Below the pieces are notes generated by a model that was not told where the DNA came from, searched no databases, and was given only the letters and a program-made list of their open reading frames with translations. Source: Limiplasma sp045538465 (GTDB lineage: Bacteria; Bacillota; Clostridia; Christensenellales; Aristaeellaceae). From it: 22,743 bases of DNA. The translations under genes were made by a program, and so were the position numbers. Below are positions 1 to 5,272 of this stretch, in pieces (position 1 is the stretch's first letter; each line of letters opens with the position of its first letter). The stretch covers positions 1 to 22,743 of the forward strand of contig JAZSRK010000049.1 of assembly GCA_045538465.1 (NCBI GenBank), written 5' to 3'.

Positions 1-29
1 ACAAGCTTTCTGTACATAACTTCCAACCA

Positions 30-50
30 GACGGGGCGCCACGCCCCGTC
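30..50 (-). other. Intercistronic hairpin after rpsG
   Basis: A perfect 9-bp inverted repeat (GACGGGGCG, loop CCA, CGCCCCGTC) lies 11 bases beyond the rpsG stop. In the direction of transcription it is followed by TGGTTGGAAG, not a T run, so it is not a standard intrinsic terminator. It may stabilise the rpsG 3' end or separate rpsG from the next gene, which in Firmicutes str operons is usually fusA and would lie outside the window. Confidence 0.55.
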
Positions 51-61
51 CCAAATGCATC

Positions 62-532
62 TTACCAGCGGTAGTGGGCGAAAGCCTTGTTGGACTCGGC
101 CATACGATGCATTTCTTCCTTGCGCTTCACGGCGCCGCCGGCATTGTTGGCGGCGTCCATCAGCTCGCCGGCCAGACGCTCGGCCATGGTCTTTTCGCCG
201 CGATTGCGGGCGAACTCAACCAGCCAGCGCAGAGCCAGGGTCTGACGGCGCTCGGGACGGATTTCCATGGGAACCTGATAGGTAGCGCCACCAACGCGGC
301 GGGCCTTACACTCCAGCTGGGGAGCGGCGTTGGCCAGAGCGGCGTTGAACACTTCGGTGGCATCCTTGCCGGTCTTCTCGGCAATGTTTTCAAAAGCGGA
401 ATAGCAGATGCGCTGAGCGGTGCCGCGCTTGCCATCCAGCATGATCTGATTGATGAGCTTGGTAACTACCGTGGTTCCGTATACGGGATCCGGCAGCACT
501 TCACGCTTGGGAATAAAACCGCGACGGGGCAT
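62..532 (-). CDS. rpsG: 30S ribosomal protein S7
   Basis: Encodes S7 (uS7), the primary 16S rRNA 3'-domain binder that organises the head of the small subunit and contacts E-site tRNA. The product is 156 residues, the usual bacterial length. It begins MPRRGFIPKREVLPDPVYG and ends AFAHYRW, both typical of the family. The ATG at 532 is chosen because AAGGAGG sits just upstream (about 540-547); an upstream in-frame extension to 673 has no ribosome binding site and does not resemble S7. It follows rpsL in the normal str order but after an unusually long 275-base gap. In E. coli S7 represses its own operon by binding the rpsL-rpsG intercistronic RNA; whether that happens here is unknown. Confidence 0.98.
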   Translation of the reverse strand: MPRRGFIPKREVLPDPVYGTTVVTKLINQIMLDGKRGTAQRICYSAFENIAEKTGKDATEVFNAALANAAPQLECKARRVGGATYQVPMEIRPERRQTLALRWLVEFARNRGEKTMAERLAGELMDAANNAGGAVKRKEEMHRMAESNKAFAHYRW

Positions 533-807
533 TTCGTTTCCTCCTTCATTGAGGCGATGATTCGCCGCAAGTGTGCGTTTTGCACAACGTAAGATGATAC
601 CTAAGGTTTTGGGTCTTCGTTTGTTACGTACAGGCTCCTGACGGCAGTCAGCTCTGCCGCTCCCTGCGGGCAACAGCTACCATTCCGGCTGGCCCCTACC
701 TATCGTGGGAGAGTCACGCGGTGTGCGCATTGGACAGGGCATGGGTTGAATGCCTCATCCGCACTCCTGCGCCCACTCCGGAGGTACTGCAACGTATGTG
801 CGAAAAC
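533..807 (-). other. Long structured rpsL-rpsG intercistronic region
   Basis: These 275 bases between rpsL and rpsG hold no plausible gene. On the transcribed strand several short hairpins are visible: GGCGA/TCGCC with a 4-base loop at 553-566 directly upstream of the rpsG ribosome binding site, a TGTGC/GCACA hairpin near 572-586, CTGAC/GTCAG, GGCAT/ATGCC, and a GCT-TGCC/GGCA-AGC stem in the middle. No convincing promoter was found. Intercistronic gaps here are normally short, so the length itself is the notable feature. Confidence 0.5.
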
Positions 808-1182
808 TTACTTCTTAGGCCGCTTGGCGCCGTAGAGAGAACGGCTCTGCATCCGCTTGGCCACGCCGGCAGTATCCAGAGCACCGCGAATGATGTGGTA
901 ACGAACACCAGGCAGGTCGCGTACACGGCCGCCGCGGATCAGAACCACGCTGTGCTCCTGCAGGTTATGGCCAATGCCCGGAATGTAGCACGTACCTTCG
1001 ATCTGGTTGGTCAGACGGATACGAGCGATCTTACGCAGGGCGGAGTTGGGCTTCTTGGGGGTCGTGGTCTTCACGCTGAGGCACACGCCGCGCTTCTGCG
1101 GGCAGCCCTGCAGGATGGGAGCCGTGGACCGGTTAGCAGCCTTCACGCGACCCTTGCGGATCAACTGGTTAATCGTGGGCAT
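808..1182 (-). CDS. rpsL: 30S ribosomal protein S12
   Basis: S12 (uS12) lines the decoding centre and controls translational accuracy. The 124-residue product has the family hallmark TTTPKKPNSALRK (about 39-51, keeping Lys43) and the loop HNLQEHSVVLIRGGRV (72-87). GGAGGT at 1188-1193 sets the ATG at 1182. Position 88, directly after GGRV, is arginine (codon at 919-921, CGC) where most bacteria carry lysine. K43R and K88R are classical streptomycin-resistance substitutions in Mycobacterium tuberculosis and E. coli, so this organism may be naturally less sensitive; Lys43 is unchanged. The gene lies between the L7Ae-like gene and rpsG in standard str order. Confidence 0.98.
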   Translation of the reverse strand: MPTINQLIRKGRVKAANRSTAPILQGCPQKRGVCLSVKTTTPKKPNSALRKIARIRLTNQIEGTCYIPGIGHNLQEHSVVLIRGGRVRDLPGVRYHIIRGALDTAGVAKRMQSRSLYGAKRPKK

Positions 1183-1205
1183 GAGAACACCTCCGAATTG
1201 ATATG

Positions 1206-1240
1206 CTATAACAGCGCTCTCAACCCTGAGCGCAGTATAG
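1206..1240 (-). other. Hairpin in front of the rpsL ribosome binding site
   Basis: A GCGCTC/GAGCGC stem (1214-1233) extended by an outer CTATA/TATAG pairing sits between the ybxF-like stop and the rpsL GGAGGT. It has no following T run, so it is not a terminator. It could tune rpsL translation or stop ribosome read-through. I see no K-turn consensus in it. Confidence 0.45.
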
Positions 1241-1262
1241 ACAAGGTTTGGCTTGCCGTGCG

Positions 1263-1508
1263 TTACTTGAGCACGGCGGCGGTAGCTGTAGGAACATCTA
1301 CCGAGCAGAGCTTGCCGAGCTGCTGCATGCTGTCCACCACGGTAACGGGCACTTTCTTTTCTTCACACAGACCGTTGATCCGGTGATAGATGAAACCGTC
1401 CGCATCCTTGCCCAGATACACACGGGCGGCCTTGTCCCCTTCCAGTGCGCGCAGCACCTGACGCTGACCGACGACTCGGTTTTGTACATTGTGCAGTTCG
1501 TGCTCCAT
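1263..1508 (-). CDS. L7Ae/L30e-family K-turn RNA-binding protein (YbxF-like)
   Basis: An 81-residue protein of the L7Ae/L30e/S12e/Gadd45 family; the Bacillus homologue YbxF binds kink-turn RNA. The core segments are recognisable: a conserved N-terminal basic RNA-contact region, GKDADGFIYHRINGLC (about 33-48), the KVPVTVVDSMQQLGKLC strand-helix element and the C-terminal VPTATAAVL. In Firmicutes this gene typically sits between rpoC and rpsL, and here it directly precedes rpsL on the same strand. The ATG at 1508 has AAGGAGGC at about 1519-1526. It is the first gene of the operon in this window; a promoter lies upstream at 1631-1660 and rpoC is absent. Confidence 0.9.
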   Translation of the reverse strand: MEHELHNVQNRVVGQRQVLRALEGDKAARVYLGKDADGFIYHRINGLCEEKKVPVTVVDSMQQLGKLCSVDVPTATAAVLK

Positions 1509-1630
1509 GGGGGGCTCGCCTCCTTGTATTGGGGTCGGTGCCGTGTTTCCGTGCTATTTGCGGCTTGGCCTGTGTGCCTTTATCGCACAAAAGCTGCACA
1601 CAAAAAGTACAGATTGCGAACAACCATAAC

Positions 1631-1660
1631 ATACTAACACGGTTTCAAGTGTTCTGTCAA
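1631..1660 (-). promoter_or_regulatory. Promoter of the str-type operon
   Basis: Reading the minus strand there is a perfect -35 TTGACA (1655-1660), an 18-base spacer, and an extended -10 TGTTAGTAT (core 1631-1636). It lies 123 bases upstream of the ybxF-like start and faces it. This looks like a sigma-A type promoter driving ybxF-rpsL-rpsG independently of rpoBC. Confidence 0.7.
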
Positions 1661-1759
1661 TTATTTTTCCGCTGTTCTCTCCACTTTTTTTCAGCCTTGA
1701 CAGCATGGAAAAATACCCACCGTTTTGTGCATTTTTTGTCATCTTTTTTGTTTGTGTAC

Positions 1760-1788
1760 TTTACGCCGCAGCGGGTTTCCGTTATGAT
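1760..1788 (+). promoter_or_regulatory. Candidate promoter of the short-chain dehydrogenase
   Basis: TTTACG (1760-1765), 17 bases, TATGAT (1783-1788), 42 bases before the ATG at 1831 in an AT-rich stretch. The -35 matches consensus at four of six positions, so this is a moderate call. Confidence 0.45.
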
Positions 1789-1830
1789 AATAACAACGAT
1801 GATAATATATTGAGCAATATGGAGGAAACC

Positions 1831-2637
1831 ATGGAACAGAATCCTTGGAAAGGCAAACATATCTTGTTGACCGGCGCCACCGGCAGCCTTGGCAAAGAAA
1901 CCGCACAGGAGCTGCTCAAACTTGGTACATCGCTCCTTTTGCCTGTGCGTGACCCGCAGAAGGCCTCATTGCTGGAAGCCGACCTGCGCCAGACCTGCCC
2001 CGAAGCCAATTTGACTTTTCTGCCGCTTGACCTTTCCGACGAAGGCAGCGTGCTCGCTCTTGCCGAAGAACTGCGAAAAGGCGACCGACCGCTGGATGCG
2101 ATCATCCACAATGCCGGCGTGTTTACCAAAACCGACCAGCTAAGCCCGCAGGGGCACGAATGGCATCGCCAAGTAAACATGCTTTCGCCGCTGTTGCTTA
2201 CCCAGCAGCTTTTGCCACTGCTTACCAAAGCCGAGGATCCCGTCGTGGCGACTGTGACCAGTTTATCCGCCTTTTGGTTTCGAAAAAAGCCCGCCAGCAG
2301 CAGCCCGACCCAGCTCTATGCCGCCAGCAAGCGTGCACTGCTTACGGCCATGGAAGCTCTCTCCGCTCAGCACCCCAACATCCGCTTTGTGTATGCTCAC
2401 CCCGGCGTATGCGCCACCGGTCTGTTTACCGGCGGTACCCACCGCACTGCCTATAACGCCGCTTTTCTAAAGGCTGTATTCCCGATCATGAAAAAGCTGT
2501 TTCCTTCGCCGCAAAAAGCCTGCCACACCACGCTGCACGCTCTGCAAAACGCTCAGACCGGTCAGCTGTCTCAGCCCCGAGGGCTTATGCACATCTGGGG
2601 CAAGCCCCAGCTTACCCAATTGAACCGTCTGCTGTAA
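1831..2637 (+). CDS. Short-chain dehydrogenase/reductase (SDR) family oxidoreductase
   Basis: A 268-residue NAD(P)-dependent oxidoreductase with a Rossmann fold. The cofactor glycine motif TGATGSLG is at 14-21, the NAG motif (IIHNAGV) at about 91-97, the structural Asn in QVN at 116, a catalytic serine in TVTSLSA (about 144-146), and the YAASK active site gives Tyr163 and Lys167. Length fits classical SDRs, and the sequence leans to the retinol-dehydrogenase-like group, but the substrate cannot be told. The ATG at 1831 is preceded by GGAGG at 1821-1825; an in-frame start at 1705 would add a non-SDR hydrophobic segment translated from the promoter region and is rejected. It is monocistronic, followed by a terminator at 2668-2700. 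Confidence 0.9.
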   Translation: MEQNPWKGKHILLTGATGSLGKETAQELLKLGTSLLLPVRDPQKASLLEADLRQTCPEANLTFLPLDLSDEGSVLALAEELRKGDRPLDAIIHNAGVFTKTDQLSPQGHEWHRQVNMLSPLLLTQQLLPLLTKAEDPVVATVTSLSAFWFRKKPASSSPTQLYAASKRALLTAMEALSAQHPNIRFVYAHPGVCATGLFTGGTHRTAYNAAFLKAVFPIMKKLFPSPQKACHTTLHALQNAQTGQLSQPRGLMHIWGKPQLTQLNRLL

Positions 2638-2667
2638 TACGCATCCATTCTCTCTCATACGCAATAA

Positions 2668-2700
2668 AGGTCTGCTGCGAACTCAAATTGCAGCAGACCT
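2668..2700. terminator. Bidirectional intrinsic terminator
   Basis: An 11-bp perfect stem AGGTCTGCTGC/GCAGCAGACCT with an 11-base loop. On the plus strand it is followed by ATGTTTATTTTTTTAC, ending the dehydrogenase; on the minus strand it follows the convergent gene at 2713-3267 with a weaker TTATT tail. Confidence 0.8.
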
Positions 2701-2712
2701 ATGTTTATTTTT

Positions 2713-3267
2713 TTACTTTTCGGCTTCTTCATCCGTCAGTACTTCTATGAGCGTAAGGGTGCGGATATGCCATTGGTTGTTTTCTTTTACCAATGTAGCG
2801 GCGTACTTGCCACCCTGCCACTCAGGCGGTGTTTCATAGCTGTCACCGTACAAAGCTCTGGCAGCTTCCACATCAGCAGCCCGTACTCGTCCGTCTATGC
2901 CGGGAATGGTCTCCGTAAATTCAGCACGGGCGGTGTTCTCCCAAGGCCAGCACCACATCCATGTCATCTTCAAACGATGGTCGATACCACGAACATTATA
3001 ATAGATATAGGGGCTTTGATCGTTAAGCGCCAGCTGCAGGTTCTCATCCCGGTTCAAATACGAAGACTGAAAAAACTTATTCAGATCGGAGGGATCCTCC
3101 TGCATCATGATCACCTGTGCCCGCTTTGCCATGCCATCCTTCAAAACGATATTGATATTGGAAGCATTCATGGCGTAGTAGAAAACAACGGTAAACACGC
3201 CCAGAAGCACCACTACCCAAAACAGCCGTCCTGCCAGATACCAGATAAAACGGCGTACCTTCTTCAT
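2713..3267 (-). CDS. Membrane-anchored protein of unknown function
   Basis: A 184-residue protein that I do not recognise. A positively charged N-terminus (MKKVRRFIWYLAGR) is followed by one hydrophobic segment (about 15-34), so most of the chain should lie outside the cytoplasm. The rest is a soluble domain rich in aromatics (YIYYNVRG, TWMWCWPW), then an acidic/basic C-terminal part with KYAATLVKENNQWHIRTL, reminiscent of the strand pattern in NTF2-like or calcium-independent lipid-binding-like folds, but that is only an impression. AAGGAGG lies about 8 bases before the ATG at 3267. A good promoter lies at 3297-3325, and it diverges from the secreted protein at 3417, suggesting joint control. 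Confidence 0.8.
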   Translation of the reverse strand: MKKVRRFIWYLAGRLFWVVVLLGVFTVVFYYAMNASNINIVLKDGMAKRAQVIMMQEDPSDLNKFFQSSYLNRDENLQLALNDQSPYIYYNVRGIDHRLKMTWMWCWPWENTARAEFTETIPGIDGRVRAADVEAARALYGDSYETPPEWQGGKYAATLVKENNQWHIRTLTLIEVLTDEEAEK

Positions 3268-3296
3268 TCATGCCGCCTCCTTACCACCTTTGCTCC

Positions 3297-3325
3297 ATTA
3301 TACCCTATCCACCGCTGCAACGCAA
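3297..3325 (-). promoter_or_regulatory. Promoter for the membrane-anchored protein
   Basis: On the minus strand: TTGCGT (3320-3325), 17-base spacer, perfect -10 TATAAT (3297-3302), 30 bases before the start codon. The -35 overlaps the left arm of an inverted repeat (3315-3351). Confidence 0.65.
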
Positions 3326-3351
3326 ACCGTTCCTGTAAACAATCGTTGCAG
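3315..3351. promoter_or_regulatory. Inverted repeat between divergent promoters (candidate operator)
   Basis: CTGCAACG (3315-3322) and CGTTGCAG (3344-3351) form a perfect 8-bp inverted repeat separated by 21 bases. Each arm overlaps one of the two divergent -35 elements, so a protein bound here could control both genes. It may also simply reflect two similar -35 boxes. Confidence 0.4.
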
Positions 3352-3374
3352 TACGTGCTAGTTGATGCTATACT
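3346..3374 (+). promoter_or_regulatory. Promoter for the secreted protein at 3417
   Basis: TTGCAG (3346-3351), 17-base spacer, extended -10 TGCTATACT with core TATACT at 3369-3374. It lies 42 bases before the GTG start. Confidence 0.65.
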
Positions 3375-3416
3375 TTCGTTGTTGCCAACATACCATCTTA
3401 GCAAGGAGAGACGCTT

Positions 3417-4040
3417 GTGCGCAAATGGTTTTGCTTGTTTCTATCACTGATGCTGCTGGCCGCATCCTCTGCGGTGGCCGAAAGCGTTACCGGTCTTCTA
3501 TACGACCAATTTCTGGCCAATTATGCCGACAACTTGGACTTCATCAACGACAATGCCAACCGCCACCTGCTGCCGCTCATCCCCGCCAAGCGGGATGCCG
3601 AGTGGGGCGATGGCCGCCTGTATTACGAGGTTTACGGCGATGTGCTCTCCCTGACCATCCGCACCGATAGCAGCGGCGAGATCATCGAAACCTGCACCAT
3701 CACCCTGACCGCTCCCCCCGACATGAGCTACGGCAGCAGCCTGCACCGGGATTTTACCACCTCCGGCTACCAAAACTATGGTATGTTAATGGCCATGGCC
3801 CCCGGCGAGACCGCCTACGACCGTTATCAGCTGGTAACGGAGGTGTCGGAGGGACTGATCAGCGGCGGCGGGGTCTACCATAAGCAGATCGGCGTGTACA
3901 CACTGGATGCCACCTCCGTGGATGGCACCGTGACCATAACGTTTACCAACTCCACTGCCATGCCCACGCCTTCCCCTGTCCCCTCCGAGACACCTGTGCC
4001 CGAAACCACGCCCGAACCCGAAGACGAACCGCTGGGCTGA
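3417..4040 (+). CDS. Secreted protein of unknown function with Thr/Pro-rich tail
   Basis: A 207-residue exported protein. Residues 1-21 form a signal peptide (MRKWFCLFLSLMLLAASSAVA) with an AVA cleavage site and no lipobox. A globular domain follows (about 22-180) rich in beta-type alternation, with repeated strands such as VLSLTIRTDSSGEIIETCTITL. The C-terminus is a Thr/Pro/Glu spacer (PSPVPSETPVPETTPEPE). There is no LPXTG motif or terminal membrane segment. The start is GTG at 3417, supported by AAGGAG at 3403-3408 with 8-base spacing. It is followed in tandem by another exported repeat protein with its own promoter. The family is not recognised. Confidence 0.82.
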   Translation: MRKWFCLFLSLMLLAASSAVAESVTGLLYDQFLANYADNLDFINDNANRHLLPLIPAKRDAEWGDGRLYYEVYGDVLSLTIRTDSSGEIIETCTITLTAPPDMSYGSSLHRDFTTSGYQNYGMLMAMAPGETAYDRYQLVTEVSEGLISGGGVYHKQIGVYTLDATSVDGTVTITFTNSTAMPTPSPVPSETPVPETTPEPEDEPLG

Positions 4041-4075
4041 TCCAGACCAAAATTTCCTAAATTTGTCGTAGGAAC

Positions 4076-4107
4076 GTAACCATCTTGTAACCCATCCTTG
4101 TTATAAT
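4076..4107 (+). promoter_or_regulatory. Promoter with direct-repeat regulator site before the repeat protein
   Basis: A perfect -10 TATAAT (4102-4107) lacks a recognisable -35. In its place are two copies of GTAACC (4076-4081 and 4087-4092) exactly 11 bp apart, one helical turn, ending 9 bases before the -10. This layout is typical of activator sites for PhoB/OmpR-type response regulators; the regulator is unknown. Confidence 0.5.
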
Positions 4108-4153
4108 GAAACTGCTATAAATGTCCCACTCTATCCAAATGGAGGTCTGTACA

Positions 4154-5140
4154 ATGAAGATCAACGCAAAGCGGCTTGTCGCCCTGTTCATGGTTTTGGC
4201 TCTGCTTTTCTCCGTAAGCGCCACTGCCTTTGCTGCTACTGTATATAGTAACGTCATCGTTGTGGGTGCCACCGAAAAGCCGGAGGAAACCACCGAACCC
4301 GAAGTTACTTCCGAACCCGTGGCTACGCTGGAGCCGGAAGCCACCGTGGAGCCTGAAGTTACTGCGGATCCCGAAGCTACCGTTGACCCCGAGGCTACTA
4401 TTGAGCCCGAAGCCACCGCTGAGCCCGAGGCTACCGTTGAGCCCGAGGCCACTGTAGACCCCGAAGCCACTGTGGATCCTGAGGCTACCGTTGAGCCCGA
4501 AGCCACCCTCGAGCCCGAGGCTACTGTAGACCCCGAAGCCACCCTCGATCCCGAGGCTACACTGGAGCCCGAAGTAACCCCCGAGCCCATTGCAACGCCC
4601 GAACCCACTCCCGATCCTGCTGAAGCTTTGCTGGCCAATGTGACCATCGATGTGGATTGCAAGATCATCTCCGAGGGTCCTGTGCCCGCTTTCGGCGATA
4701 CCGTCCAGCTGACCGCCATCATCACCGGCGCTGAAGACCTCACCTACGAGATCGTTTGGGAATACCGCAACAGCGGCGAAGAAGAGTGGCTGGTATACGA
4801 GCTTGAGACCGTCGAAGGACAGCTCAATGAAGTGATCACCTTCCCCCTGACCGTTGACAACTACACCTCCGAGTGGCGCGCCCGCTTGGTGCTGATCCTC
4901 CCCGAGGAGCCCGTGGTTGAAGAGCCTGCTGTGGAAGAACCCGCTGCCGAAGAGGGTGCCGAGCCCGCCGCTGAAGAAGCCGCCGCGCCCGCTGCCGAGG
5001 AAGCTGCTGCTCCCATTGCAGAGGAACCCGCTCCCGTCGCTGAAGAGCCTGCCCCCGTCGCTGAAGAGCCCGCTCCTGTTGTTGAAGAGCCCGCTCCTGT
5101 TGCGGAAGAACCAGTGACTGAAGAAGTTCCCGCCGAATAA
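4154..5140 (+). CDS. Secreted hexapeptide-repeat (T-x-E/D-P-E-A) protein with Ig-like domain
   Basis: A 328-residue exported protein. Residues 1-27 are a signal peptide ending TAFA. About 46-155 is a spacer of roughly 17 six-residue units of the form T-V-(E/D)-P-E-A. About 158-252 is one globular beta-rich domain (TIDVDCKIISEGPVPAFGD, DLTYEIVWEYRNSGEEEW) that looks like a bacterial Ig-like module. The tail (about 253-328) is a second low-complexity region of EEPAPVA-type units. It is strongly acidic and has no LPXTG, no C-terminal membrane helix and no obvious wall-binding module, so its attachment is unexplained. ATG 4154 follows GGAGGT at 4141-4146; an earlier in-frame ATG at 4121 lacks a ribosome binding site. 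Function unknown; a surface stalk or spacer is a guess. Confidence 0.85.
   Translation: MKINAKRLVALFMVLALLFSVSATAFAATVYSNVIVVGATEKPEETTEPEVTSEPVATLEPEATVEPEVTADPEATVDPEATIEPEATAEPEATVEPEATVDPEATVDPEATVEPEATLEPEATVDPEATLDPEATLEPEVTPEPIATPEPTPDPAEALLANVTIDVDCKIISEGPVPAFGDTVQLTAIITGAEDLTYEIVWEYRNSGEEEWLVYELETVEGQLNEVITFPLTVDNYTSEWRARLVLILPEEPVVEEPAVEEPAAEEGAEPAAEEAAAPAAEEAAAPIAEEPAPVAEEPAPVAEEPAPVVEEPAPVAEEPVTEEVPAE
4290..4615 (+). repeat. Degenerate 18-bp coding tandem repeat
   Basis: About 17 units of 18 bases encode the T-x-E/D-P-E-A hexapeptide. Third positions vary between units (GAG/GAA, CCC/CCG/CCT), so the repeat is old or under codon diversification, though the number could still vary between strains. 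Confidence 0.8.
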
Positions 5141-5148
5141 ACGCATTC

Positions 5149-5174
5149 AAGCCCGCTGCAAAGGCAGCGGGCTT
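5149..5174 (+). terminator. Terminator-like hairpin after the repeat protein
   Basis: An 11-bp perfect stem AAGCCCGCTGC/GCAGCGGGCTT with loop AAAG begins 8 bases after the stop at 5140. The T tract is short (CTTAACTTA). Confidence 0.75.
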
Positions 5175-5181
5175 AACTTAT

Positions 5182-5219
5182 GCCTATATATAGCCTATAT
5201 ATAGCCTATATATAGCCTA
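5182..5219. repeat. 11-bp tandem repeat of a palindrome
   Basis: Three perfect copies of GCCTATATATA plus a partial fourth. Each unit contains the perfect palindrome CTATATATAG, and the 11-bp period places the palindromes on one helix face. The array sits between two terminators and outside any gene. Confidence 0.85.
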
Positions 5220-5223
5220 CCTA

Positions 5224-5265
5224 ATACAAAAGCCCGTAGAGACAACGCTCTGCGGGCTTTTGTAT
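5224..5265. terminator. Bidirectional terminator between repeat protein and prs
   Basis: An 18-bp stem with one wobble/mismatch (ATACAAAAGCCCG... paired with CGGGCTTTTGTAT) and a 6-base loop. The stem carries its own T-rich arm in both directions, so it can end the minus-strand prs transcript (stop at 5273) and any plus-strand read-through from the repeat protein. Confidence 0.8.
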
Positions 5266-5272
5266 GATCGGC

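Noticed and set aside
1697..1702. Perfect TTGACA on the plus strand before the dehydrogenase
   Set aside because: No -10-like sequence at 16-18 bases (CCGTTT at 17); the 1760-1788 pair is better.
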